A stretch of 64,000 nt of DNA from Nitratireductor aestuarii (lineage in GTDB: Bacteria > Pseudomonadota > Alphaproteobacteria > Rhizobiales > Rhizobiaceae), in NCBI RefSeq assembly GCF_014641695.1, contig NZ_BMIF01000009.1, positions 62,001 to 126,000 on the forward strand, in the 5' to 3' direction. Below the pieces are notes generated by a model, which saw only the letters and a program-made list of their open reading frames with translations, made no database searches and was not told the origin of the DNA. Positions 36,643-46,380 of the stretch are shown here, in pieces. A program made the position numbers and the translations under genes. The number at the start of each line of letters is the position of its first letter. Position 1 is the stretch's first letter.

Positions 36643-39600
36643 ATTCTGCTCAAGCAGCTTCTTGACGAGGTCCTGATCGATCTCCCCGGAAGGCGTCAGG
36701 CCGTGCTTCGACTGGAACGCCTTGATGGCGTTTCGGGTCTTGGCTCCCATGATCCCGTCGGGCACACCGGCGTCATAGCCCATCCTGTTCAGGAGGTGCT
36801 GGATGTTGGTGAGGGCCTGCTTGTATTCCGGCGAAGCGCTCGAAATCTGCGGCTCATTCCACTCGACTGGCACGGCAACCGTGTTGGCCGCCGCATCGAC
36901 GTTGCGGGCCTTCCAGAGCTTCGCCTTTCCTTCCGCGATCTTCAGCTGGTCCGGCTCCATGGCGCGGGCCAGATCGTCCCGTTTGGAAGCCGCGTCGGTG
37001 TCACCCTTGCGGGCGACGATGTCGAGCCACTTGTAGGCCTCGGTCATGTCCTTCTGCATGCCGAGACCCTTGGCGGCCAGGATCGCCAGGTTGAACTGGC
37101 TGTCCGTGACGTCGAAGTCCGCGGCTTCGGTGAACCAGCGTACGGCCGCCCGATGGTCGGCATCGTTGTCGGCACCCATGGCGTAGAGAACGCCGAGATT
37201 GTGCATGGCGGTGAGATTGCCCTGCATGGCCGCCGCCTTGTACCAGGTCTTGGCCTTCGTCAGATCGCGTTCAACGCCAATGCCCTTCTCGTACATGTTG
37301 CCGATGCGGTACTGGGCGAGCGCCAGGCCTTTGTCGGCAGCCCTTTCGTACCAGGTTGCAGCACTCTCGATGTTGCGGGGCATGCCGCGGCCTTCAGCCA
37401 AGCGATTTGCAATTTCGAAATAGGCGATTGCGTCGCCCTGAAGCGCAGCTTCGCGTAGGGCCTGCACCTGCAGTTCGGCCGGAAGATCGGCTTCCGTCGG
37501 AACGAAAGCGTCTGCTGCCTTCGCAGCTGCTGTTGCGGGCGCGGCTTCAATCTTCGTGTCGGGCGCAGCAAACGCATGCTGGGGAATGATGCGCTCCTCC
37601 GCGTTCGCCTTCCTGGAGGCCGAAGCAGGCTTGATCGAACCGGTCTGGATCGGATCAGGCTTCTTGGCGGCGGCAATCTGCTTGGTCACGGCCTTAGGTT
37701 CGGCCGGAGCATCCTTCGCAATGTCCATCAGCGGCGATGCAGGCCCCATCGACAGGGTCGACGCCCAGTGCATGCCGGCAGCGAGGAGGATAACGCCGCC
37801 GAGCGCCACCATCGCATGCTTCCTGTGCTTGCCAACAATGGTGCTGATGCTGCGGCGTCTCCGCGGCTCTCCCGTCTCGTCGTCGAACGCCTCCGGCTCG
37901 CCAGCCTCGGCGGTGGCGGCACGACGGGCGGCTGCAATGAAGTCGGCCTTGCCGGCATCAGGGCTTCTGACGCCGAAGGACGGCCGATCTGCTGTCACGC
38001 GGCGCAGGATCGTGTTGATGTCCGAGATGGGTTCCTTCTGCTCGTGCCGATCGTTCGCGAGGCCTGCGAGTGAGGGTTCGATGGCCGCCTGCTCTTCCTG
38101 CTGCGGCTTGCGGCGACGGCGGAAGGCTTCCGACAGCGAACGGAAGCGTGACTTCACAGTCTCCAGCGAACCGTCCGTGGCTGCTTTCTCACCGAACAGC
38201 GCGCCCGTCTCTTCGAACACAGGTTGCTGCGCGAAAACCGGCTCCGGCTCGCTGAAGGGCGGGAATGTGTTCGGGGTGTCCCCCTCGAGGCTCTTGCCTT
38301 CCGCTTCGAGCGTGCCAAGCCGCGATACGATCTTCACCAGCGTGTCGTGGATCGCCTCGAAAGTCTTGGAATTCCGCTCGGCGGTCTGTCGGGTCAGGAC
38401 TTCGAGCTTCTGCAACTCGTCCTGCAGACGGGCGTCCATCGGCTCCGACCGCTGGGACACGGCAAACTTCTGCAAAGCCTCTTCGGCGGCCTGCCTTGCG
38501 GCATCGATAAGAGAGGCGCGGTTTTCTGTCATCGCCCGCTCGATCTGCTCCAGTCGCGGCGTCAGTCGTGCGAGGCCGGCCAGATCCTGGTGCGGCTGGG
38601 ACAGGAGCGAAGAGAGGTGGCTTACCTGAGACTCGAGCTTGCGCAGAAGGCGCGGATCGCCGCCGTTGCTGGTGACCGCATAGAGCTTGTTCGCCATGTT
38701 CTCAAGGCGGGCTTCCAGAGCCTGGTAGGTACGCTCATCTCCCAGCGCCCGCACGTCGTCCATGCGGCGGGCAAGATCGGAGAAGCGGTCGTCGATCATC
38801 GCCATCAGCGTTGAATCGGAGGCGCTCGCGCTCGTGCTGCTCAGGCGGGTGACGACGTCTACGAGTTTCTGCTCAAGGTCGTGGAAGAGGCTGGTGCCAT
38901 GCTGCAGCACATCCGCCTGATGGCGGGTGAAGGCATTGGACAGCGCACTGACTTGCGCCTCGATGCCGTGGAGCATCTGCTCCGTTTCCGGCGCCAGGGA
39001 GACGGACCCCATCCGCTCCGAAATCAGCTGTACGTAGTGGGCAAGCCGCTCGAGCGACTGGGCTGGTACTTCCACCTTCTGGGCAAGGTCATCGACGCGG
39101 GTGGAGAGCCCGATCAGGTGCTCGATGATTGTATCGGAGGTGGGGTCGTCGTTCAGTTCGTCCACCTGGCGGGCGAGCGAGCCGATGCGAGCCTCGATGC
39201 GCTCCAGGACAGCCGGGTTGATGCCGGAGGAGCGCGCAAGTGCTGCTGACGCTGCGATGGCGCGGGAGATCTCGTCGAGACGCTCGTCAATGGCGGTAAC
39301 CAGATGCTGCTGGTCGCCCTGGCTGCGTAGCGCCAGCTGCTCCAGTGCATGGGCAAGCTGCTGCATACGCTCATCCAGCATGCGGACGGAGCGCAGGTCA
39401 GGGATATGATCGATGGTTGCCGCAACCTGATCGAGGCGGGCCTGCAGGGCATCAAAGTCGCTGGAGAGCGGCGCCTGAGCAGTCCTTACCTGCTCGGCAT
39501 GTAGCAGCTCGTCGATCGCGGCCTTCAGCCGACCGAGCTCCATCTGCAGCAGGTGGGTATCTCGGTCGTCGCGTTCCGACAGTTCGGCGACGGAGCGGGC

Positions 39601-40083
39601 GATGCGGGCAAGCCCAGCTTCCAGTCCTTCCGTGCCTCGGGAGTGCGGGACAGCGGCGAGCAGGTCGGAGAGCTCGTGACGCAGGTGGGAGAACTCTTCC
39701 CGCATGCCGCTGTTGATGATGGTGTGCAGGTCGCTGCGCAGGTTGCCGAGCTCACGCGCAAGCGAGTTCACGGAACTCTGCGGCTCGTCCTGGCGGCGTG
39801 TAAAGAGCGGATCGCGCGATAGGCGTTCGAGCGGCGAAAGATGAGGATCCCTTGCTGCGGCACTGGCAGAAACGCGAACGGGGCCGTTGCTCTCGCTGGC
39901 CGCTTCATCCGCTAGTTTCTTGAGCCGTTGCGCTATCACGTCCTCACTGTCGCGGTTGTCGATAGCGCGGCCGAGATGCTGTTCAAGCCTGGAGAGTGTC
40001 TGGGTAATATCATCCAGTGCAGAGCTGGGCCTACGCTGCCGTCCATCATTCAGCCTGTCTACATAAGAAAGCCTGGTACTCAT
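36631..40083 (-). CDS. podJ: PodJ-like polar localisation protein (coiled coil, Sel1 repeats, peptidoglycan-binding domain)
   Basis: 1150-aa polarity factor. Residues 1 to about 630 are Gln/Leu/Glu-rich and predicted coiled coil, about 640-750 are a charged linker, a membrane helix lies near 753-775, a periplasmic Sel1/TPR-like block spans about 870-1030 (motifs such as AATWYERAADKGLALAQYRIG), and a PG_binding_1 domain ends the protein (about 1085-1145, GYDAGVPDGIMGAKTRNAIKAFQ). This layout equals PodJ of Caulobacter and Agrobacterium, where it organises the new pole and cell division. Transcribed alone. Confidence 0.87.
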   Translation of the reverse strand: MSTRLSYVDRLNDGRQRRPSSALDDITQTLSRLEQHLGRAIDNRDSEDVIAQRLKKLADEAASESNGPVRVSASAAARDPHLSPLERLSRDPLFTRRQDEPQSSVNSLARELGNLRSDLHTIINSGMREEFSHLRHELSDLLAAVPHSRGTEGLEAGLARIARSVAELSERDDRDTHLLQMELGRLKAAIDELLHAEQVRTAQAPLSSDFDALQARLDQVAATIDHIPDLRSVRMLDERMQQLAHALEQLALRSQGDQQHLVTAIDERLDEISRAIAASAALARSSGINPAVLERIEARIGSLARQVDELNDDPTSDTIIEHLIGLSTRVDDLAQKVEVPAQSLERLAHYVQLISERMGSVSLAPETEQMLHGIEAQVSALSNAFTRHQADVLQHGTSLFHDLEQKLVDVVTRLSSTSASASDSTLMAMIDDRFSDLARRMDDVRALGDERTYQALEARLENMANKLYAVTSNGGDPRLLRKLESQVSHLSSLLSQPHQDLAGLARLTPRLEQIERAMTENRASLIDAARQAAEEALQKFAVSQRSEPMDARLQDELQKLEVLTRQTAERNSKTFEAIHDTLVKIVSRLGTLEAEGKSLEGDTPNTFPPFSEPEPVFAQQPVFEETGALFGEKAATDGSLETVKSRFRSLSEAFRRRRKPQQEEQAAIEPSLAGLANDRHEQKEPISDINTILRRVTADRPSFGVRSPDAGKADFIAAARRAATAEAGEPEAFDDETGEPRRRRSISTIVGKHRKHAMVALGGVILLAAGMHWASTLSMGPASPLMDIAKDAPAEPKAVTKQIAAAKKPDPIQTGSIKPASASRKANAEERIIPQHAFAAPDTKIEAAPATAAAKAADAFVPTEADLPAELQVQALREAALQGDAIAYFEIANRLAEGRGMPRNIESAATWYERAADKGLALAQYRIGNMYEKGIGVERDLTKAKTWYKAAAMQGNLTAMHNLGVLYAMGADNDADHRAAVRWFTEAADFDVTDSQFNLAILAAKGLGMQKDMTEAYKWLDIVARKGDTDAASKRDDLARAMEPDQLKIAEGKAKLWKARNVDAAANTVAVPVEWNEPQISSASPEYKQALTNIQHLLNRMGYDAGVPDGIMGAKTRNAIKAFQSKHGLTPSGEIDQDLVKKLLEQNETA

Positions 40084-40474
40084 GGGATCGCCCGCCTATA
40101 CGCGACCTTTATGGCCGCCGTTCTCCGACACCGGAGCAGTCGCGACTGGCTATCCGTCAACGCCTACACGCTCCAGGGAAGGCCCCGAAGGTCGAATCGA
40201 CCATCCGCCTTCCAAGGCAAATCTTTCGTCAACTATGGTAAATATGCCGTTAACTCTGGGTACGCAGGAGTGCGAATTACTAACTATTCGCAAGCACGCG
40301 AGGCTGCGGGAGGCGGGAAAACGGGGCTTGTCGGTACCCTGATGCTGTCAGGTTTAGTTCCCCTGACTCACCTATCCGCACGTGGTAAGGATAGCATTGC
40401 GATGGTTAACGTCCATCGGCACTGCGCTAGTTTACGGTAACTGAACGTTCCGTCCTTCACAGTCAGAGGTTTCG
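40084..40474. other. 391-base divergent promoter region between podJ and the acetyltransferase gene
   Basis: No gene seen. It contains one GANTC site (40194-40198), a CtrA-like box (40239-40253) and ATGGTTAAC at 40402-40410. These are plausible cell-cycle elements for podJ, but each is short enough to occur by chance. Confidence 0.45.
40239..40253. promoter_or_regulatory. CtrA-like box upstream of podJ
   Basis: TAAA-N7-TTAA, one base from the full CtrA consensus TTAA-N7-TTAA, about 155 bases before the podJ start. podJ is cell-cycle controlled in Caulobacter; the assignment here is by resemblance only. Confidence 0.3.
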
Positions 40475-40969
40475 ATGATCATCCGGCAAGAAAAGCCTGC
40501 GGACCTGCCTGCGATCCATAGGATCGTCCGCGAGGCGTTCGCGGGAGCAGAGCACAGCAGCGGCAACGAGCAGCACATTGTCGACGCCTTGCGGGACGCG
40601 GGCGCTCTGACGCTGTCGCTGGTGGCGGAACGCGATGGTGAAATCGTCGGGCACGTTGCCTTTTCGCCAGTGACAATCGGGGGCAACGAGGGATGTTGGC
40701 TCGGCATGGGGCCGGTCGCTGTTGCGCCTGATGCTCAACGGCGGGGCGTAGGCGCTGCACTGATCGGGCAAGGGCTCGAGCGCATCCAGGCAGATGGCTG
40801 GGCTGGGTGTGTGGTGTTGGGCGACCCCGCCTATTACCAGCGGTTCGGGTTCCGCGTTTCCGAAGGCCTGGAATTTGAGGGCGTGCCGGCGGAATATTTC
40901 ATGGCGATCGCGTTTGCCGGTGCGATCCCGGTTGGGAATGCGGTCTATCATCCCGCTTTTTACCAGTGA
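40475..40969 (+). CDS. GNAT family N-acetyltransferase (YhbS-like)
   Basis: 164-aa acetyltransferase with the acetyl-CoA-binding motif VAVAPDAQRRGVGAALIGQGLE and the later VVLGDPAYYQRFGF typical of the YhbS group (COG3153). The acceptor substrate is unknown. Divergent from podJ and convergent with lysK. Confidence 0.88.
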   Translation: MIIRQEKPADLPAIHRIVREAFAGAEHSSGNEQHIVDALRDAGALTLSLVAERDGEIVGHVAFSPVTIGGNEGCWLGMGPVAVAPDAQRRGVGAALIGQGLERIQADGWAGCVVLGDPAYYQRFGFRVSEGLEFEGVPAEYFMAIAFAGAIPVGNAVYHPAFYQ

Positions 40970-40973
40970 GCAT

Positions 40974-41002
40974 GTCAGGCCACCGTCACGCGATGGCCTG
41001 AC
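40974..41002. terminator. Hairpin between convergent GNAT and lysK genes
   Basis: Perfect 9-base arms GTCAGGCCA/TGGCCTGAC around CCGTCACGCGA. No T-run follows on either side. Confidence 0.5.
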
Positions 41003-41012
41003 GTAGGCTAAG

Positions 41013-42668
41013 CTAGGCGCGAAGTTCGCCCGACAGAGCCTGCGCGATGAGTGTGCGGCTCTCCTCAATGCCATAAAGCGCCACGAAGGATCCGAAGCGG
41101 GGTCCGCGTTCCTGGCCGAGCAGGACTTCGTAGAGCATCTGGAAGAAGGAGACCGAAACACCCGGTCCACCGGATGGGCTCTTCTTCGCATGGTCCTGAT
41201 AGCGTTCGATGCCGCGGGCGACGTCGAGCAGCGCGTTCTGGATCTCCTCGCCGTCCGCACCTGCCGACAGCTCGCCAAGCTTCGCGGAGACTGCTTCCAG
41301 CGCTGCACGCTCCACTTCGTCTGGCTCGCGGAATTTCTTCGCAGGCTTCACGAAGTCGTCGAAGTAGCGGATCGCGTATTCGGTGAGGCGGTCGAGCTCC
41401 GGATGCGTTTCAGCGGTGACGCCCGGCGCGTAGCGGGAGATGAAGCCCCACATCACGCTCTTCTCGCTTGCGTTGGAAGCGCTCGCCAGGTTCAGCAGAA
41501 GCGCGAACGGCACCGGCAGTTCCGTTGCCGGAGGATTGCCGTTGTGGAGGTGCCAGACCGGGTTGCCGAGCTTGTTGCTCCAGTCCTGCCGATTGTAGGC
41601 AGACAGGAACGTGTAATACTCGTCCACGGCGCGCGGGATCACGTCGAAGTAGAGCTTCTTCGCGGTCTTCGGCTTCTGGAACATGTAGAGCGACAGGCTC
41701 TCGGTCGGCGCATAGCGCAGCCATTCGTCGATCGTCAGGCCGTTGCCCTTTGACTTTGAAATCTTCTGGCCGTGCTCGTCGAGGAAGAGCTCGTAGTTGA
41801 AGCCCTCCGGCGGACGACCGCCGAGCACCTTGCAGATCTCGCCGCCGAGCTTCACGCTGTCGATCAGGTCCTTGCCGGCCATTTCGTAGTCGACGCCGAG
41901 AGCTGCCCAGCGCATAGCCCAGTCAGGCTTCCACTGCAGCTTGAGGTGGCCGCCGGTTACAGGCGTCTCGAAGGCTTCGCCCGTTTCCGGATCGCGCCAG
42001 ACGACCGTGCCGGCGTCGAGCTTGCGCTCCTCGATCGGGACCTGCATCACGACGCCGGTCTTCGGGTGGATCGGCAGGAACGGCGAATAGGTCTTGGAAC
42101 GCTCTTCGCGCAGCGACGGCAGCATGATCGCCATCACTTCGTCATAGCGCTCCAGAACCTTGAGCAGCGTCGCGTCGAACCGGCCCGAGCGGTAATATTC
42201 CGTCGAGGAGGCGAATTCGTAGTCGAAGCCGAACCGGTCGAGGAAGGCGCGCAGGCGGGCGTTGTTCGCAGCACCGAAGGACTGGCCGCTCAGGAACGGG
42301 TCCGGCACCTCGCTCAGGGGCTTGCCAAGGTGCTCGCGCAGCAGTTCCTGGTTAGGCACGTTGTCCGGCACCTTGCGCAGGCCGTCCATGTCGTCCGAGA
42401 AGCAGAGGAGCTTCGTCGCAACCTTGTTGTCGGTCAGCACGTGGAAGGCATGGCGCACCATGGACGTGCGGGCGACTTCACCGAACGTTCCGATGTGCGG
42501 CAGGCCGGACGGACCGTAGCCGGTTTCAAACAGCACCTTTTCAGGAAAGCCGGACTTTTCGTAGCGTTTGACGATCTTCCGGGCTTCTTCGAATGGCCAT
42601 GCCTTGCTTTCCGCCGCTGCATTCAGGAGGTCGGGGGAAAAAGAGGATGCATTGCTTGACGATGTCAT
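41013..42668 (-). CDS. lysK: Lysyl-tRNA synthetase, class I
   Basis: 551-aa class I LysRS of the archaeal/alphaproteobacterial kind, unrelated to class II LysS. HIGH-type motif PHIGT (57-61) and KMSKS-type KISKS (302-306). The ATG at 42668 follows CGGAAG; an open frame continues 96 bases upstream without a ribosome site. Hyphomicrobiales generally use this class, which supports the taxonomic placement. Confidence 0.94.
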   Translation of the reverse strand: MTSSSNASSFSPDLLNAAAESKAWPFEEARKIVKRYEKSGFPEKVLFETGYGPSGLPHIGTFGEVARTSMVRHAFHVLTDNKVATKLLCFSDDMDGLRKVPDNVPNQELLREHLGKPLSEVPDPFLSGQSFGAANNARLRAFLDRFGFDYEFASSTEYYRSGRFDATLLKVLERYDEVMAIMLPSLREERSKTYSPFLPIHPKTGVVMQVPIEERKLDAGTVVWRDPETGEAFETPVTGGHLKLQWKPDWAMRWAALGVDYEMAGKDLIDSVKLGGEICKVLGGRPPEGFNYELFLDEHGQKISKSKGNGLTIDEWLRYAPTESLSLYMFQKPKTAKKLYFDVIPRAVDEYYTFLSAYNRQDWSNKLGNPVWHLHNGNPPATELPVPFALLLNLASASNASEKSVMWGFISRYAPGVTAETHPELDRLTEYAIRYFDDFVKPAKKFREPDEVERAALEAVSAKLGELSAGADGEEIQNALLDVARGIERYQDHAKKSPSGGPGVSVSFFQMLYEVLLGQERGPRFGSFVALYGIEESRTLIAQALSGELRA

Positions 42669-42820
42669 CGTGGCTTCCGGTAGATCTGATTGGCTTTGTG
42701 CCGCCAAAAATGGGGCTATCCGGGGCTTTCCCGGAACGTACGGCATGTACGCGGCCCCGTGCAAAGCGTCAATGGAAGGGGCTCTTTTTCTTACGCGGGG
42801 CGCTCTTTAGACATTGCAGG

Positions 42821-42910
42821 GCTTCAAAGAAACGCTGAATTATCTAAGTCATTGTTTTAGCGCAATTCCTGACGGAAAACCGGTTCCCACTTTTCCTGGA
42901 ATTGCTCTAG
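42821..42910. repeat. Rhizobial intergenic mosaic repeat, copy A
   Basis: Palindromic core GCAATTCC (42862-42869)/GGAATTGC (42898-42905) around GACGGAAAACCGGTTCCCAC, preceded by a second arm ending CTAAGTCATTG. Same family as copies at 48481, 48655 and 53235. The terminal CTAG (42907-42910) supplies the stop codon of the neighbouring solute-binding protein gene. Confidence 0.8.
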
Positions 42911-43752
42911 GGGAGCTGCTCGTAAAAGTCGACCGGGAAGTAGCGCAGATAGAGTTCGGTGAAGACGCCGTCGGCCTCCAGTTGCTGCAGCGCGAAGTTG
43001 AGCGCGTCCTGCAGGAGCGGCTGGTTATCCCGCGTCGCGATTGTGAGCCCATGGCCGAAATATTCGGGCGCAAGATAAGGTCCACCGGCAAAGCTGCAGC
43101 ATCCATCCGTCTCTTCGCCTGTCAGCGCAAAACTAAGCCGCAGGCCATCTCCAAAGATGGCGCGAACATCGCCGTTGCGGATGGCCGCAAACAGATCCTG
43201 CTCCGCCTCGAAGGGGGCGGCGGTCACGCCGTCAAAGAAATCCCGCAGCATTTCCTCGTGGGCGCTGCCGGCAAGAACGCCAACACGCTGGCCCTTGAGT
43301 GTGGCATAGAGCGGCTCAGCGAGGCGGGCATCCTGGCGGACAATGAAACGGGCAGGGAACTGGAAGTAGGGACGCGAAAAGTCGTAGGTCGCGCGGGTTT
43401 CCGCTGTGACTGCGATGCCCGCGAGGATGGCCTCACCTTCGCCGCGTTCCAGCGCTTCGCCCAGTTCCTCGAAGGGCATGGCCTGGATCTGGCAGCGGTT
43501 GTCGATGCTGAGCTTGCTACAGATGGCGCGCGCAAGATCAACATGGAAGCCGACGAGATTGCCCTGCGGGTCAAGCATGCTGAACGGAAAGAAGTCCGTC
43601 GTGGTGAGAAACCGCAGGCGCTGGATCGTGGTAAGATCCGGTGCTGACAGGCGCTGCCGCGTGTCCCAGAAATGCGGAACCCTGACCTGAGCAAAGGCGG
43701 GCGCCGACACCATGACTGCAACGAATGCGAGAGCCAAACGGGAACGCAGCAT
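42907..43752 (-). CDS. ABC transporter substrate-binding protein, family 3
   Basis: 281-aa periplasmic binding protein of the polar amino acid type. Signal peptide about 1-23 (LALAFVAVMVSAPAFA), then RLRFLTTTDFFPFSMLDPQGNLVGFHVDLARAIC, the usual N-lobe start, and DFSRPYFQFPARFI. The ligand is unknown. The ATG at 43752 follows AAAGGGGT; the frame runs 195 bases further upstream but without a signal peptide at its start. No permease or ATPase gene is near, so it is an orphan receptor. The stop codon lies in a repeat edge. Confidence 0.85.
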   Translation of the reverse strand: MLRSRLALAFVAVMVSAPAFAQVRVPHFWDTRQRLSAPDLTTIQRLRFLTTTDFFPFSMLDPQGNLVGFHVDLARAICSKLSIDNRCQIQAMPFEELGEALERGEGEAILAGIAVTAETRATYDFSRPYFQFPARFIVRQDARLAEPLYATLKGQRVGVLAGSAHEEMLRDFFDGVTAAPFEAEQDLFAAIRNGDVRAIFGDGLRLSFALTGEETDGCCSFAGGPYLAPEYFGHGLTIATRDNQPLLQDALNFALQQLEADGVFTELYLRYFPVDFYEQLP

Positions 43753-44148
43753 GAGACCCCTTTGAGCGAATCTGCCAAGATCGCAGCCTACAGTAATTGT
43801 TGTTTCCGGCAAGCAGGCGCATATGCAATTCCAGATTGCAAATGCGCTCCTAAAAAATCGCTTAACGAGAAATGTGAATTGACGGCACTGAGGTTCTTGG
43901 ACCATAGTAAGCACAAGCTTGGTAGCTGGCGTCTGAATTTCAGACAAACTTACATCCTGATCGATGGTGTTCGGTTCTGTTTAACCAGAACAGAGCAAGC
44001 CTTGCATTCGTGCCTTCGCGCTAGTGATAGCTTTACAGTGCATAACGATTGCCAAATCACTGCTGCATGTGCCTGGCAAGACTGCTGCTGTCGGGCGCAA
44101 GTCTAGACCATCCGGCGCGTTCGCGCCCGATGAGGGTGGGGTGTTCTC
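43753..44148. other. 396-base gap between divergent genes
   Basis: Lies between the divergent solute-binding protein and glycosyltransferase genes and should hold both promoters. No gene, tRNA or repeat recognised. Confidence 0.45.
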
Positions 44149-46350
44149 ATGATGCTGGTCGCTGGTGGAGGCCGCGCACAACTGCGCGTGCCGTCGAATG
44201 TTCGCGTCAACAAAAGTGTGCGGGTGATCCGGGTCATACCGGCACGTGCGTACGACCGGACTGCGTATGGGCGCTCCGTGGATGGATGGTCCGCAGATGA
44301 ACATCCCGCTCATGAACGTCGTGCCGACGGTGTGGTGGTGTTGCCGGAGGGACGACGCGCGGGCGGGCACCGCCAAGAGGCTGACGGGCTAAAACACCAG
44401 CCGGGTGTTCGCAGTCGACCAATCAATTCTCATGACACAGGTCGGGCTGAGGCGCTGCCGGGAGGTGCGGCCGGTTGGCTTCAGTACGGTTGGCGAGCCT
44501 TGCGGCTCAAGCTCGGGTTAAGCCAAGCGGACTGGCGTAACATTACCCGGCGGGCAGAAAGCCTCGGCGTGCCGCTCCAGGCAGAGTTGATTGCGTCGAG
44601 AGCCGTTTCGGAGGAAGCGCTCGTTCGGGCGCTGGCAGAGCTCATGGAGGTGCAGACGGTCAGCAGCATAAGAGCTGAACGGCTGATGGTCACGGGCGAA
44701 CAGTGCCTGCAGGCAATCGGTCGGAAAGCAGGGCTCCCGGTCGTCACAGGGATGGATGACAGCGGCAGATACGTGTTCCTGCTCGCGCCCCGCCACCTGG
44801 ATCTCGATGCGTTCGCAAAGTATCTCGCAGACCATCCGGAGCAGCGTTCAAGGGTGTGCTTTGTTCAGAGTCATGCTCTCCGGCAAGCCTTTGAGCAACG
44901 AGGCAGAAAAGACGCGATCAGAAAAGCACTGGCCGGACTGAAGGAAGCCCTTCCGGTCTATTCAGCCAGCACGGTTCTGAGCGGACGGCAGGGCGTGCTG
45001 CTGGGGGCTGCACTGGCTGGTGGGATTGCCTGTGCCGCCAACTGGCCAGGCCATACGCTGATCGCCATACACATCATCGTCTCGCTCGTCTGCTTCTGCT
45101 GTGTGGTGTTCAAGCTGCTGACCGCCAGCAGTTCGGATGTGACGCCAGAGATCCCGCTGAATGGGTTCAAGGCTGACGAGATGCCTGTCTACACCGTCAT
45201 GGTAGCGCTCTACCGGGAAGCCGATGTGGTGCCGCAGCTCATGACGTCGCTCAGCCGGCTGGTGTGGCCGAGAAGCAAGCTTGAGATCAAGCTCGTGTGC
45301 GAACGCGATGACCACGAGACGCTCGCCGCCATCCGGGCGCTGGAACTGCGGGACCACGTGCAGGTGATTGAAGTACCGGTCTCCCTGCCGCGCACGAAGC
45401 CGAAGGCGCTCTCCTATGCCCTGCCGCTTTCAACGGGCGAGCTGATAGCGGTGTTCGACGCCGAGGATCGCCCGAACCCGTATCAGCTGCTGGAGGCGTG
45501 GCGTGCCTTCCGCAAGGGAGATGATACCCTTGCCTGCGTGCAGGCGCCGCTCGTCATCACCAACGGGCGCGGAAGCTGGCTCGCACGCATGTTCGCCTTT
45601 GAATACTCCGCGCTTTTCGGGGTCGTGCTGCCATGGCTGGCGAAACGACAGCTTGTCCTGCCTCTTGGCGGGACCTCCAATCACTTTCGCCGCGCGGCGC
45701 TCGAGGATGTGGGCGCGTGGGATCCCTACAACGTCACGGAAGATGCCGATCTCGGGATCAGGCTCTACCGGATGGGCTACAATATCGGGACCATCTCTTC
45801 GCCCACCTGCGAGGATGCGCCAACCGAGCTCGCGATCTGGCTGCGGCAGAGAACACGCTGGTTCAAAGGCTGGATCCAGACGTGGCTCGTCCACATGCGG
45901 CACCCGGTGCGGCTTTTCAGGGACGTTGGCGCCCGGTCATTCTTCGTCATCCAGATCCTGGTTCCCTGCGCGCTGACGGCCGCTCTCAGCAATGTTCTGA
46001 TGTTCATCGCTGTCTTGGGCGGGGCACTGTGGCTTGCCGTAACGGGGACGGTTCCGGAGATCTATGAGACCCTGCTGCTGCTTGACGTTGCCAATATCGC
46101 GCTTGGTTATGCAGGGTTCCTGGTGATCGGGTGGCGCAGTCTGCCTGTGAAAGATCGGGCACGGCTCTGGCGCTATGTCGTGATGACACCCTTCTATTGG
46201 CTGCTGCTTTCGATCGCCGCCTGGCGGGCGGTCTGGCAGCTCTACCGGTGCCCGCACTACTGGGAAAAGACTCCGCATGCTCCGAGGAAAAGGGCGGCAG
46301 GTGATGCGGCTAGCCAACAGTCTACGCGCGTTCCTCAGCCAGGCTTGTAA
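44149..46350 (+). CDS. Family 2 membrane glycosyltransferase with N-terminal MshEN-like domain
   Basis: 733-aa protein. After an Arg/Gly-rich start (about 1-110) comes a GspE/MshE N-terminal-like domain (about 125-170, ITRRAESLGVPLQAELIASR), two membrane helices (about 285-325), a GT2 domain with VALYREADVV, the DxD-like VFDAEDRP, TEDADLGIR and the QxxRW motif RQRTRWFKGW, then several C-terminal helices. This is the cellulose-synthase-like layout for processive polysaccharide synthesis. The product is unknown. The start at ATGATG follows GAGGGTGGGG; because the first 100 residues look non-domain-like, a later start is possible. Confidence 0.82.
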   Translation: MMLVAGGGRAQLRVPSNVRVNKSVRVIRVIPARAYDRTAYGRSVDGWSADEHPAHERRADGVVVLPEGRRAGGHRQEADGLKHQPGVRSRPINSHDTGRAEALPGGAAGWLQYGWRALRLKLGLSQADWRNITRRAESLGVPLQAELIASRAVSEEALVRALAELMEVQTVSSIRAERLMVTGEQCLQAIGRKAGLPVVTGMDDSGRYVFLLAPRHLDLDAFAKYLADHPEQRSRVCFVQSHALRQAFEQRGRKDAIRKALAGLKEALPVYSASTVLSGRQGVLLGAALAGGIACAANWPGHTLIAIHIIVSLVCFCCVVFKLLTASSSDVTPEIPLNGFKADEMPVYTVMVALYREADVVPQLMTSLSRLVWPRSKLEIKLVCERDDHETLAAIRALELRDHVQVIEVPVSLPRTKPKALSYALPLSTGELIAVFDAEDRPNPYQLLEAWRAFRKGDDTLACVQAPLVITNGRGSWLARMFAFEYSALFGVVLPWLAKRQLVLPLGGTSNHFRRAALEDVGAWDPYNVTEDADLGIRLYRMGYNIGTISSPTCEDAPTELAIWLRQRTRWFKGWIQTWLVHMRHPVRLFRDVGARSFFVIQILVPCALTAALSNVLMFIAVLGGALWLAVTGTVPEIYETLLLLDVANIALGYAGFLVIGWRSLPVKDRARLWRYVVMTPFYWLLLSIAAWRAVWQLYRCPHYWEKTPHAPRKRAAGDAASQQSTRVPQPGL

Positions 46351-46380
46351 AAATCCTGTCACACGGGCCATGTTAGTGGC

